From: RCIO01 sp040880025
GTDB taxonomy: Bacteria; Pseudomonadota; Alphaproteobacteria; Rhizobiales; Rhizobiaceae
Assembly (NCBI GenBank): GCA_040880025.1
Contig: JBBDJD010000007.1
Location: forward strand, 1 to 64,000
DNA length: 64,000 nucleotides
Direction of reading: 5' to 3'
Shown here: positions 36,818 to 46,914 of the stretch, in pieces
Numbering within the stretch: the first letter of the stretch is position 1
Layout of the letters: each line of letters starts with the position of its first letter
Program-made: the position numbers and the translations under genes
The notes under the pieces: generated by a model
What the model saw: only the letters and a program-made list of their open reading frames with translations
Told to the model about the DNA's origin: nothing
Database searches by the model: none

Positions 36818-36985
36818 CTAAGTGACCGATACGCGCAAACCCGCAGTGCGGCTTGTCGTTTCAATGCGCGCTTCGAGCTGATTGACGAGGGCATCGACGA
36901 TTGCGCTTCCCAGCCCGGCGCTTCTTCCGCCGGCTTTGGCGGTGTCTTTTCCAGTACCGTTGTCGGAGGCAAGGCTGAAATATAA
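36818..36985 (-). pseudogene. relic of a HisKA_2-type sensor kinase (ATPase C-terminus)
   Basis: On the minus strand, 55 codons read SLASDNGTGKDTAKAGGRSA, then GLGSAIVDALVNQLEARIE and a few residues ending LRVSVT and a stop at 36818. SDNGTG is the ATP-binding G1-like motif and GLGSAIVDAL the G2 region of HisKA_2/HWE kinases. The rest of the kinase is not found upstream in any frame, so this is a truncated remnant. It is not a copy of the kinase at 25186. Confidence 0.6.
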
Positions 36986-37415
36986 TTGCAGACGGAAACC
37001 CGCGCGCCGGGCCGAATATATCGGCACTCTGTTATTCGACCGCCGAAGACACTATATAAGCGTGCGGCTGGCCCTCCACACCGGTCGCAGAAAAAACACT
37101 CCATGAATTCCGGCAATTTGAGGCGACAAAGTTCGGGCGTCTCGGTGTCCGTTGTAGACGGCACCGCGCCCAAGGGCGGATTGACCGGCGGCATCATCGA
37201 TGCGCCCATTCTCCTTGGGGAAAACCGATCCCGCACAACCAGACCTTTTGGCCATCGATTTCCGCGGCAACCAGGCCTGCGAACGACTCCCGGATGGAAC
37301 ACAAGGCCCGAGCGATCAGCGGCCGGAACAACGACGCCAGCGGCATTTTCCACCCGGTCATGGGGAGAGCCGCGAGGCCATGGACTTAGATTCCATCCCC
37401 ATAAGGCGAACGATC
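36986..37415. other. intergenic stretch before the DUF1488 gene
   Basis: About 430 bases. Frames on both strands are short and Arg/Pro-rich without recognisable motifs. It may contain further decayed DNA upstream of the kinase relic and the promoter of the small genes that follow. An AT-richer patch (AATATATCGG, ACTATATAAG) at 37014-37059 is a possible promoter region. Confidence 0.3.
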
Positions 37416-37670
37416 ATGACGCTTACGTTTCACAATAGAAGCCGCAGCTACGACAAAGTCAGGCAGCGCGTTCGTTTCATCGGCCATGATGGCGTGTTCG
37501 AAGTGCCGTTTTTCGTCGAGACCGGTGCGCTCCCAACCGCAACCAACAGCGAAGCGGATAATCTGGCTGCGTTCGACGCCGCGCGCGCCACGATTCACGA
37601 CGTCGCGCACGAGATTTACGGGAACGAGCGCAAGACCATGTACGTACTGACGGCAAGGGATTTCCGCTAG
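37416..37670 (+). CDS. DUF1488-family small protein
   Basis: An 84-residue protein: MTLTFHNRSRSYDKVRQRVR, then FIGHDGVFEVPFFVE and AFDAARATIHDVAHEIYG. This pattern, a short N-terminal strand pair followed by a helical C-terminal half ending in YVLTARDF, fits the DUF1488 family common in rhizobia, whose function is unknown. A longer in-frame start was rejected because the upstream sequence has no coding character. It precedes another small gene by 118 bases. Confidence 0.75.
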   Translation: MTLTFHNRSRSYDKVRQRVRFIGHDGVFEVPFFVETGALPTATNSEADNLAAFDAARATIHDVAHEIYGNERKTMYVLTARDFR

Positions 37671-37788
37671 GCCGGGCAATTTCCCCACCGCACCATGGCC
37701 GTCCGCACCATCGATACCGGGAAGCTGGCGGCGGATTGCGAACGCGGATGCGCTCGTTCGGACAGAACTCTCAGAAAGGAAATCGCTC

Positions 37789-38094
37789 ATGCAGTATCTT
37801 GGTGGAATTCATGGAACCGGCACCTTGAAATGCAAGGATGAAACACTGATGCGCGCCGACTACGATTTTGATGGTTTCGTGAGAAAGCCGGGGGAAGTGA
37901 TCGGCAGTGGCGAAATCCGCATGGCCCCGGACACGCTGCGGCAGGTGTTCGGTCGCAAGGATCTCCAACTTCTGACCGACGACGGGCGGCTGCTCAATAT
38001 TCATTTTTCTGAAATGCAATTACCGACAGCCAGCAACTCGGCCCATGTGGATGTCACCGGCGATCTCCCGCCGCAATCCGGCTGGCGCCACTGA
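37789..38094 (+). CDS. conserved-looking small hypothetical protein
   Basis: A 101-residue soluble protein starting behind AGAAAGGAAA. It has a beta-rich appearance: GGIHGTGTLKCKDETLMRAD, YDFDGFVRKPGEVIGSGEIR, then FGRKDLQLLTDDGRLLNIHF. I do not recognise a family. Its position between a DUF1488 gene and ndvB suggests a small accessory cluster rather than a link to glucan synthesis. Confidence 0.6.
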   Translation: MQYLGGIHGTGTLKCKDETLMRADYDFDGFVRKPGEVIGSGEIRMAPDTLRQVFGRKDLQLLTDDGRLLNIHFSEMQLPTASNSAHVDVTGDLPPQSGWRH

Positions 38095-38231
38095 ATGCCT
38101 TGGTGGCGCGGGATGTTCGATTCACGTGCCATCCGATCCCGACCCCGCATGAAGGGTCCGCAAGAAGTCCGCCGATTTGTTTGCAGTCGCGTCGGCTGAA
38201 AAGGCACACATTGAACTCGATCCAGAGCCTC

Positions 38232-41200
38232 ATGAGGATTCGAACTTCGTCGCTGCCATGGAGTGACGGGGCGCCGGTGAGGGATGAGCTTTTCAGCGTC
38301 GAGCGGCTCGAGCAACATGCGGAAAGCCTCGCTGCCGCACAGCCGGTTACCGACCGGCCGCCGGCCGTCCTGTCACTGCACGCGAGGCTCAACGACAATG
38401 CCGCTGTTTTGCTCGCTGCCTATCGGGCAAGTGCTGCGGAGCTGGAGAGCGGCAGGGGAGTGGTTCCCGCCGCGGAATGGCTGCTGGACAATTATCATCT
38501 GGTCGAAGAACAGATCCGGGAGATCAGGAATGATCTGCCTCCCGGCTATTATCGCCAACTACCAAAACTCAGCGACGGTCCGCTTGTGGGTTATCCGAGG
38601 GTTCTCGGGCTTGCCTGGGCCTTTGTCGCGCATACCGACAGCCTCTTCGACCGGGAGAAGCTGCGGCGGTATCTCGTTGCCTATCAGCGGGTTCAGCCGC
38701 TGACTATTGGTGAGCTGTGGGCAGTGGCGATCACGCTGCGCATCGTGCTTGTCGAGAATTTGCGCAGGCTGGCCGATCAGATGACCGTGGGCCGCGCGGC
38801 GCGCGCGGACGCGGCGGCGCTGGCTGGGCGGCTTCTCGTATCCGACGCCGGCAGGAGCGCGCTCGACACGGATATCGCCTCGCGCGCACAGGAACCATTG
38901 TCCGAAGTCTTCGCCGCGCAATTGTCCAAACAGTTGAGGAATCAGGACCCCGAAACAACGCCCGCGCTCGGATGGCTGGAGGAGCGACTTGCGCTGCAGG
39001 GCGTGTCGGTCGATGCCGTGGTGCAGCACGCCCAGCAGAGGCAGGGCGCCTCCAATGTCACTGTACGCAACATCGTCACCAGCATGCGGCTGATTTCCGA
39101 TATCGACTGGGCCGAGCTTTTCGAAAGTGTGAGCCTGGTCGACGCGCGGCTGCGGGTGGGGAGCGCCTTCGCTGGCATGGATTTCCCGACCCGCGACCTC
39201 TACAGGAACGCGATCGAGCGACTGGCCCGTGGCTCCTCGCTATCGGAACTCGAGATCGTGGATCGCGCGCTCGATGCCACACACCAGGCGGCCGCAGCCG
39301 GCGATCCAACTGGTACCGAGCGCACTGGCGATCCTGGCTATTATCTGATCTCCCAGGGCCGCGCCGCACTCGAGCGGGCAATACGGTTCCGGCCACCCGC
39401 TCGCCTGCGGATAAGCCGCTTCAACACACGCCTCGGCATTGGCGGTTATATCGGAGCGATCCTGATTGTTACGGCGGTGCTACTGGCCGCGGGGCTGTGG
39501 GCGCTTTCGCGTCCCGGCCTCGACGCCGGCTGGCTCGTGCTGTTCGCCTTGCTCGCATTCTTGCCCGCGACCGATGTGGCGACCGCCCTTGTCAACCGGG
39601 CGGTGACCTGGAGTTTTGGCGCGACGATCCTGCCCGGTCTTGCGCTTAAGCAAGGCGTTCCGCCATCGCTGCGCACGCTGGTTGCGGTGCCGACGCTTCT
39701 TACCAGCGAATCCGATCTACTGGAGCAAGTGGAACGGCTTGAGGTCCATCATCTTTCCGGCGTCGGCGGCGACCTTGTCTTTGCTCTCCTCACCGATGGA
39801 CTCGATGCAGATCAGGAGGTCATGGAGGGAGATGCCCGGCTGCTCGACAGTGCCGCTGAGGCGATCGCCCGATTGAACCAGCGTCACGAACCAGCCGCGA
39901 GCGGCAGCCGCTTCCTCCTCCTGCATCGGCGCCGCGTCTTCAACACGGCCGAAGGCAAATGGATGGGGTGGGAACGCAAGCGCGGAAAACTGCACGAACT
40001 CAACCGGCTTCTACGCGGCGCCGACGACACCACGTTCATGCCCGTAGGCGGGCGGCCCCCGCACGTGCCGGCCGATGTGCGCTATGTCATCACTCTGGAC
40101 GCCGACACACGGCTGCCGCGTGATGCCGCGCGCCGCCTGATCGGCAAGATGGCGCATCCGCTGAACCGCCCGCGCTTCAGCGATGCAGAACAACGTATCG
40201 TCGACGGCTACGGTATTCTGCAGCCGCGTATCACCCCCTCGCTTCCGGTCGGCCGTGAAGGGTCCTTCTTCCAGCGCGTTTTCTCCGCCCCCGGCGGCAT
40301 CGATCCCTACGCGGCGGCAGCCTCGGACGTGTATCAGGATCTCTTCGGCGAAGGCACCTACACCGGCAAGGGCATCTATGACGTCGACGCCTTCGAGGCG
40401 TCGCTGGCCGGCCGCGTGCCTGAGAACACCATGCTTAGCCACGATCTTTTCGAAGGCGTGTTCGCCCGCGCCGGCCTCGCTTCCGATGTCGAGGTGATCG
40501 AGGAATTCCCGTCCCGATACGACGTCGCCGCCAAACGCCAGCATCGCTGGACGCGTGGTGACTGGCAACTTCTTCCCTGGGTGACGGGACTGCGCAACGC
40601 ACACCTTGCGGTTCCATCCATCGGCCGGGGGAAAATGCTGGACAATTTGAGGCGGTCGCTAATGGCGCCGTTCACGCTCCTGGCTCTGGGTCTCACCTGG
40701 CGGATGCCGCTGCCGGCTGCGGTGGCGGGAACTTCGCTCCTTCTTCTCGCCGTCGCGATCCCGGCATTCCTGCCGATCCTATTCGCCCTCGTACCGCCCC
40801 GCGCCGGCATTCGTTTGAACAATCACTTAGCGGAACTCGCCGCAGACCTGCGGCTCGCAGCTATCCAGAGCGTCCTTTCCGTCGCTTTCCTACCCGATCA
40901 TGCATGGCGGATGGGTGATGCCATCATTAGAACGCTGGCGCGGCTCCTCGGGTCCCGTCGCCACCTGCTGCAGTGGACCACGGCCGCGCAATCAAAGGGA
41001 AGTCCGCGCCTGAACTTCGCCGGGTTTTATGTCGGGATGGCATGCGGGACGCTGTTCGGACTCCTCATGGCCGTGGGCGCTGTTGTCCTATCGCCTTCGT
41101 CGTGGCCGCTCATCCTGCCCTTCATGTTGGTATGGCTGGCCGCGCCGGCGCTTGCCTTGTGGGCAAGCCGGTCGCCTAAGGCTGGACCGCGGCTTGCGAT

Positions 41201-44200
41201 TTCCGATCCGGATGCGAGCGAACTGCGTCTAATTGCACGCCGCACATGGCGCTTCTTCGAGACCTTCGTGACACCCGAAGACAACATGCTGCCCCCGGAC
41301 AATTTCCAGGAGGATCCGAAGCCCATCGTCGCACACAGGACGTCGCCCACGAATATCGGGCTCTATCTCATCTCGACGGTTGCCGCCCGAGACTTCGGCT
41401 GGGCGGGTACGGTCGAGACCGTGGAGCGGCTGGAAGCCACGTTCGAAACGATGCGTAGGCTCGCACGGCACAATGGCCACTTCTTCAACTGGTATGCGAC
41501 GCAGGACCTTCGGGTCCTTGAACCCGCCTATATCTCGGCGGTCGACAGCGGCAACCTCGCCGGACATCTGATTGCACTCGCCAACGCATGCGAGGCGTGG
41601 GCGAACGATGGTGAGAAGTCGAGTGCGCAGCATGGCATGGCGGACAATCTCCAACTGGCACGTCAAGCGCTCGGCGCCCTGTCCGCCGCCCAGGACCACC
41701 GCGGCGTGCAACTCTCCCTGATGCTCGATGATATCGAAGCCCAGCTGAATGGTCTGCAAACGCTCGAGGTGTTGTCGCCCGTGCTGACGCGACTGGCGGA
41801 CAAAGCCGCTGCATCGGCGAGGGATATGACCCCGACGGATGACGACGACAGCGTCCCGGATCTCGTCTTCTGGATCGAGTCCTTCAAGAAGACAGTGGTC
41901 GAACATGCGCGTGACCGGGACGCTGACCACGACCTGAAAGACCGGTTGCTGGTGCTTGCCGCCGATGCGCGCCAGATGGCGCTGGCCATGGACTTCGCTT
42001 TCCTTTTCGATCCTGAACGCAAACTGTTGTCGATCGGCTATTCCCTCGCCGACGACAGCCTCGACCCGAGTTGTTACGATCTGCTCGCTTCGGAAGCCCG
42101 GCTTGCAAGCCTCTTTGCCATCGCCAAGGGCGACGTCGAGACACGGCACTGGTTTCGCCTGGGTCGGTCCGCAACGCCGCTTGGAAGTGCATCGGCGCTG
42201 ATCTCCTGGTCCGGCTCCATGTTTGAATATCTGATGCCGTCACTCGTTATGCGCGCGCCAGCCGGCAGCCTGCTCGAACAGACCAACCGGCTGGTCGTGG
42301 AACGCCAGCAGGCTTACGCGAGGTCACTCGGCATTCCGTGGGGAATATCCGAGTCCGCCTACAATGCCCGCGATATGGAGCTGACCTATCAATACTCCAA
42401 TTTCGGCGTTCCCGGTCTGGGACTGAAGCGCGGACTCTCAGAGAATGCGGTGATCGCGCCCTACGCGACGGGGCTTGCAGCGATGGTGGACCCCCACGGA
42501 GCGCGCGAGAACTATGCTCGCCTGGCGCAAATGGGCGCCAGCGGCCGTTATGGCTTCTTCGAAGCGTTGGATTTCACCCGCTCTCGCCTCCCCGAAAAGA
42601 AGAATGTCGCCATTGTCCGCACCTCCATGGCGCACCATCAGGGCATGACCATCGTCGCCATCGCCAACACGCTCCACGATGGCGAGATGCGTGCCCGTTT
42701 TCATCGCGAGCCGATGATCCAGGCATGCGAACTCCTGCTGCAGGAACGCATGCCTCGCAATATCGCGATCGGTCACCCGAAGGCCGAAGAGGTGAAAGTA
42801 TCCCCGGCCAATGCGGGCACGGAAATTCCCACCTCGCGCCGTGTTACAGCTATCACGACAGGCCCTCCGGTCACCCAGTTGCTGTCGAACGGTCGCTATG
42901 CGGTGATGCTCACCGCCGCGGGAGCAGGTTACAGTCGCTGGCGCAACCTAGCCGTCACGCGCTGGCGCGAGGATGCCACCCGCGACGAATGGGGCTCTTT
43001 CATCTTCCTGCGCGATATCCAAAACGGTGAGGTTTGGTCCGCCGGCGCCCAGCCGCTCGGCGTCGAAGGGGAACATCGCGAAGTCATTTTCGACGAGGAC
43101 CGCGCCCAGTTCGTCCGCCGCGACGGCAATTTGACGACCACAATGGATATCCTGGTCTCCGGCGAATACGATTGCGAGGTCCGACGTGTGTCATTGAGCA
43201 ATGGCGGGCGGCGGCCGTGCGAGATCGAGGTCACGTCCTATGCCGAGATCGTCCTGGCACCGCCGGCCGCCGATGTGGCGCATCCGGCGTTCTCCAAGAT
43301 GTTCGTGCAGACCGAGCATGTCGCCGAATTCGGCGCGCTCGTCGCGACGCGGCGCCCGCGCTCGCATGCCGAACCACAGGTATGGGCTGCCCATCTCGCC
43401 GTCGTCGAAGGCGAGATCATCTCCGATCCGCAGTATGAGACCGATCGTTTACGGTTCATCGGCCGTGGCCGCTCAATAGGCACCGCAGCCGCAGTTGCGG
43501 AAGGTGTCTCACTGTCGAATACGGTGGGAACGGTTCTCGATCCGATCTTCTCGATCCGCCAGCGCGTGAGGATCGCGCCCGGCAAGGTTGCGCGGATCGC
43601 ATACTGGACCCTCGTCGCGTCGTCGCGCGCTGAACTCATGGATCTGATCGACAAACACCACGATCGCAGCGCGTTCGAGCGCGCGAGGACCCTGGCGTGG
43701 ACCCAGGGGCAGGTCCAGCTTCGCCATCTTGATATCGATGCCGAAGAGGCAGCTCATTTTCAGGGCCTAGCCGCACCCATCCTCTACGCCGACCCTCGCT
43801 ACAGGACGCCGTCGGAGGAGATTGTCCGCGGCGCCGGTTCGCAATCCGCGCTGTGGCATCTGGCCATCTCAGGCGACCTGCCGATCGTCCTGCTGGGCAT
43901 CGACGATCCCGACGATATGGCACAGGTACGCCAGTTGCTGCGCGCCCACGAATACTGGCGCATGAAAAGCCTCGCCGTCGATCTGGTGATCGTCAACGAG
44001 CGTGCATCCTCCTATACGCAGGATCTACAGACCGCCATCGAGACCGCCGTGCGAAGCAGCCAGTCGCGGCCCCACTTCGGGTTGGAGCTGGCGCAAGGAT
44101 CAGTCTTCACGCTTCGCGCGGATCTGATGAGCGCCGAGGCGCGAGACCGGCTCCATTCCGTGGCCCGTGTCGCATTCCGTGCACGTCGTGGATCGATAGC

Positions 44201-46715
44201 CGAGCAACTTGATCGTTTGGCAATCCCATCGGTCAATCCACACCCGTCACTGGTCCCGCAAAAGCCCGCGCAACAGATATTCGAGACTTCTGCGCAGCAC
44301 ACGCTGCCGCTCGAGTTCTTCAACGGGCTTGGCGGTTTCGACAAGGGGGGACGGGAATATGTGACGATCCTTTCCGGCGGCGCCGTCACCCCCGCTCCGT
44401 GGATCAATGTGATCGCCAATCCCGATTTCGGATTCCAGGTCTCGGTGGAGGGAAGCGGCTACACCTGGGCGGAAAACAGCCGCGAGAACCAGCTCACGCC
44501 GTGGTCGAACGATCCCGTCATCGATCCGAGCGGCGAGATGATCTACATCCGCGACGAAGAGACCCTCGATCTGTGGAGCCCGACCGCCGAGCCGATCCGC
44601 GGCAGCGGCGCCTATGTCTCGCGCCACGGTTTCGGCTACAGCCGCTTCGAGCACGAGGCGAACGGCATCGCCCACGATCTGGTGCAATATGTGCCGCTTG
44701 CCGATCCCATCAAGATCTCGCGCCTGACACTTCGAAACCTTTCCGGCCGCCCTCGCCGCTTGTCTGTCACGAGCTATGCGGAATTGGTGCTCGGCACCTC
44801 GCGCAGCGCTACCGCTCCCTTCCTGTTAACCGAAATCGATAAGACCACCGGCGCGATGCTGGCGCGCAACCCGTGGAGCATCAGTTCCCCCGGTCGTGTC
44901 GCCTTTGCCGATCTTGCCGGGCGCCAGACCGCGTGGACGGCCGACCGGGCCGAATTCCTTGGCCGCTACGGCCGCCCGTCCGCGCCTCGCGCACTTATTG
45001 GCCAGGCGCCGCTGTCCGGGCTCACCGGCGCCGGCCTCGATCCGTGCGCCGCATTGCAGCAGACCATCGAAATCGGCGCGGGCGAGACAGTCGAGATCGT
45101 CTCGTTCCTCGGACAGTGCGGGTCGCAGGAGGAGGTACAGGCGCTGCTTGCGCGCTATCGCGCGGCCGATCTCGATGCCGTTCTCCTGGAGGTGACGGAT
45201 CACTGGACCGGCCTTTTGCAGGCGTTGCAGGTCAAGACGCCGGACCGCGCGATGGACATCATGCTCAATGGCTGGCTCCTGTACCAGACGCTCGCCTGCC
45301 GCATCTGGGCGCGCTCGGCCTTCTATCAGGCGAGCGGCGCCTACGGTTTCCGCGACCAACTTCAGGACGGCATGGCCCTGACCCTGGCAATGCCGGAAGA
45401 GACGCGGCGTCATCTCCTGCGTGCGGCCGGCCGGCAGTTTGTCGAAGGCGATGTCCAGCATTGGTGGCTGCCTCAGTCGGGCCAGGGTGTCCGCACGCGG
45501 ATTTCGGACGACCGCGTCTGGCTCGCATTCGCCGCAGCGACCTACGTGGATGCCACGGGCGATGCGGCGATTCTGGACGAGATCGTTCCGTTCCTCGACG
45601 GTCCCCCGCTTCTCCCTGGCGAGCACGACGCCTTCTTCCATCCCACGGAGGCGGCCGAATCCGCCTCGCTGTTCGAACACTGCGCCCGTGGCCTCGATCA
45701 GTGCCTCGAACTGACCGGCAAGCGCGGCCTGCCGCTCATGGGGACAGGCGACTGGAACGACGGCATGAACCGCGTCGGTGAAGATGGCAAGGGCGAGAGC
45801 GTCTGGCTCGGCTGGCTGTTGTTGCGCACCATCGATCTGTTCGCGCCTCTGGCGGAAGGCCGTGACCCAGGCCGGGCCGAACGTTGGCGCGCTCACGCAG
45901 CATCGGTACGCAAGGCGCTTGAGAAGCATGCCTGGGACGGTGAATGGTATCGCCGCGCGACCTTCGACGACGGCACCTGGCTCGGATCGAAGGAACGCGA
46001 AGAATGCCGGATCGATTCCATCGCCCAGTCCTGGGCAGTCCTGTCGGGTACCGCTGATCCGGCGCGGGCGGCAACAGCAATGGCGTCGTTGGAAAAGCAA
46101 CTCATCCGCCGTGAAGATGGCCTGGCGCTTCTGTTCACGCCACCCTTCGACAAGACGCCGCGCGATCCCGGCTACATCAAGGGCTATCCTCCGGGCCTGC
46201 GCGAGAATGGAGGCCAGTACAGCCACGCCGCCATGTGGGCGATCCAGGCCTTTGCGAAATCGGGCGCGGGCGACAAGGCGCATGATTTGTTCGCGCTGCT
46301 CAACCCGATCAATCACGCGCTAACCAGCGAGGCTGTCGAACGCTACAAGGTTGAACCTTATGTCGTTGCAGCGGACGTCTATTCCATCACACCGCATGTC
46401 GGCCGGGGCGGATGGACCTGGTACACCGGCTCCGCCGCCTGGATGTATCGTTCCGGCGTCGAGGACATCCTGGGTATCCGGCGCGACGGGAATTTCCTCC
46501 TCGTCGACCCGCGCATCCCAACGGCCTGGCCGGGATTCGAAGCCACAGTGCGCGTGGGTTCAACCCGCTACGACATCCGTGTGGATAATTCGATGCAACG
46601 CGGCTCAGGTGCTTGGTCCGCTGTACTAGACGGCGAACCCCTTCAGCACTCCGGAACCTGCGTGCGCGTTCTGCTGGATGGGCTCCAACATAATCTGGCT
46701 CTGACCGTGGGGTGA
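38232..46715 (+). CDS. ndvB: cyclic beta-1,2-glucan synthase
   Basis: A 2827-residue inner-membrane enzyme that builds, cyclises and trims periplasmic cyclic beta-1,2-glucan from UDP-glucose; in rhizobia and Brucella it is needed for osmotic adaptation and host infection. Helices flank the glycosyltransferase part (about 405-445, 815-860 and 930-975). The GT84 domain shows YVITLDADTRLP near 617 and RQHRWTRGDWQLLPW near 765. A glycoamylase-like domain begins near 1005 (FETFVTPEDNMLPPDN). Two carbohydrate-binding and GH94 phosphorylase modules end with GDWNDGMNRVGEDG near 2505. Length matches S. meliloti NdvB and Brucella Cgs. The ATG at 38232 is preferred to a 44-residue longer start. Confidence 0.96.
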   Translation: MRIRTSSLPWSDGAPVRDELFSVERLEQHAESLAAAQPVTDRPPAVLSLHARLNDNAAVLLAAYRASAAELESGRGVVPAAEWLLDNYHLVEEQIREIRNDLPPGYYRQLPKLSDGPLVGYPRVLGLAWAFVAHTDSLFDREKLRRYLVAYQRVQPLTIGELWAVAITLRIVLVENLRRLADQMTVGRAARADAAALAGRLLVSDAGRSALDTDIASRAQEPLSEVFAAQLSKQLRNQDPETTPALGWLEERLALQGVSVDAVVQHAQQRQGASNVTVRNIVTSMRLISDIDWAELFESVSLVDARLRVGSAFAGMDFPTRDLYRNAIERLARGSSLSELEIVDRALDATHQAAAAGDPTGTERTGDPGYYLISQGRAALERAIRFRPPARLRISRFNTRLGIGGYIGAILIVTAVLLAAGLWALSRPGLDAGWLVLFALLAFLPATDVATALVNRAVTWSFGATILPGLALKQGVPPSLRTLVAVPTLLTSESDLLEQVERLEVHHLSGVGGDLVFALLTDGLDADQEVMEGDARLLDSAAEAIARLNQRHEPAASGSRFLLLHRRRVFNTAEGKWMGWERKRGKLHELNRLLRGADDTTFMPVGGRPPHVPADVRYVITLDADTRLPRDAARRLIGKMAHPLNRPRFSDAEQRIVDGYGILQPRITPSLPVGREGSFFQRVFSAPGGIDPYAAAASDVYQDLFGEGTYTGKGIYDVDAFEASLAGRVPENTMLSHDLFEGVFARAGLASDVEVIEEFPSRYDVAAKRQHRWTRGDWQLLPWVTGLRNAHLAVPSIGRGKMLDNLRRSLMAPFTLLALGLTWRMPLPAAVAGTSLLLLAVAIPAFLPILFALVPPRAGIRLNNHLAELAADLRLAAIQSVLSVAFLPDHAWRMGDAIIRTLARLLGSRRHLLQWTTAAQSKGSPRLNFAGFYVGMACGTLFGLLMAVGAVVLSPSSWPLILPFMLVWLAAPALALWASRSPKAGPRLAISDPDASELRLIARRTWRFFETFVTPEDNMLPPDNFQEDPKPIVAHRTSPTNIGLYLISTVAARDFGWAGTVETVERLEATFETMRRLARHNGHFFNWYATQDLRVLEPAYISAVDSGNLAGHLIALANACEAWANDGEKSSAQHGMADNLQLARQALGALSAAQDHRGVQLSLMLDDIEAQLNGLQTLEVLSPVLTRLADKAAASARDMTPTDDDDSVPDLVFWIESFKKTVVEHARDRDADHDLKDRLLVLAADARQMALAMDFAFLFDPERKLLSIGYSLADDSLDPSCYDLLASEARLASLFAIAKGDVETRHWFRLGRSATPLGSASALISWSGSMFEYLMPSLVMRAPAGSLLEQTNRLVVERQQAYARSLGIPWGISESAYNARDMELTYQYSNFGVPGLGLKRGLSENAVIAPYATGLAAMVDPHGARENYARLAQMGASGRYGFFEALDFTRSRLPEKKNVAIVRTSMAHHQGMTIVAIANTLHDGEMRARFHREPMIQACELLLQERMPRNIAIGHPKAEEVKVSPANAGTEIPTSRRVTAITTGPPVTQLLSNGRYAVMLTAAGAGYSRWRNLAVTRWREDATRDEWGSFIFLRDIQNGEVWSAGAQPLGVEGEHREVIFDEDRAQFVRRDGNLTTTMDILVSGEYDCEVRRVSLSNGGRRPCEIEVTSYAEIVLAPPAADVAHPAFSKMFVQTEHVAEFGALVATRRPRSHAEPQVWAAHLAVVEGEIISDPQYETDRLRFIGRGRSIGTAAAVAEGVSLSNTVGTVLDPIFSIRQRVRIAPGKVARIAYWTLVASSRAELMDLIDKHHDRSAFERARTLAWTQGQVQLRHLDIDAEEAAHFQGLAAPILYADPRYRTPSEEIVRGAGSQSALWHLAISGDLPIVLLGIDDPDDMAQVRQLLRAHEYWRMKSLAVDLVIVNERASSYTQDLQTAIETAVRSSQSRPHFGLELAQGSVFTLRADLMSAEARDRLHSVARVAFRARRGSIAEQLDRLAIPSVNPHPSLVPQKPAQQIFETSAQHTLPLEFFNGLGGFDKGGREYVTILSGGAVTPAPWINVIANPDFGFQVSVEGSGYTWAENSRENQLTPWSNDPVIDPSGEMIYIRDEETLDLWSPTAEPIRGSGAYVSRHGFGYSRFEHEANGIAHDLVQYVPLADPIKISRLTLRNLSGRPRRLSVTSYAELVLGTSRSATAPFLLTEIDKTTGAMLARNPWSISSPGRVAFADLAGRQTAWTADRAEFLGRYGRPSAPRALIGQAPLSGLTGAGLDPCAALQQTIEIGAGETVEIVSFLGQCGSQEEVQALLARYRAADLDAVLLEVTDHWTGLLQALQVKTPDRAMDIMLNGWLLYQTLACRIWARSAFYQASGAYGFRDQLQDGMALTLAMPEETRRHLLRAAGRQFVEGDVQHWWLPQSGQGVRTRISDDRVWLAFAAATYVDATGDAAILDEIVPFLDGPPLLPGEHDAFFHPTEAAESASLFEHCARGLDQCLELTGKRGLPLMGTGDWNDGMNRVGEDGKGESVWLGWLLLRTIDLFAPLAEGRDPGRAERWRAHAASVRKALEKHAWDGEWYRRATFDDGTWLGSKEREECRIDSIAQSWAVLSGTADPARAATAMASLEKQLIRREDGLALLFTPPFDKTPRDPGYIKGYPPGLRENGGQYSHAAMWAIQAFAKSGAGDKAHDLFALLNPINHALTSEAVERYKVEPYVVAADVYSITPHVGRGGWTWYTGSAAWMYRSGVEDILGIRRDGNFLLVDPRIPTAWPGFEATVRVGSTRYDIRVDNSMQRGSGAWSAVLDGEPLQHSGTCVRVLLDGLQHNLALTVG

Positions 46716-46914
46716 CCACAGCTGTGCGCTGCCTTCCATGCGTGCCGTCTTTGATGTTGACAAACAGCGCTTTGGCTCCGTCGGAGGATGCAGCGCTCCA
46801 CATAGCGGCGGGCCGGCTCCTGAAGCGGAATGCGGTTCAGCCGTTCAGCGACGAATGCGTCTCGGTGTTCGAAGCGTATTTCCCCGACAAGCGATTTCAG
46901 ATCGCTTTGGATAT

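Noticed and set aside
44826..46316. 496-codon minus-strand frame within ndvB
   Set aside because: Antisense shadow in a 2827-residue gene whose frame is continuous and motif-rich.
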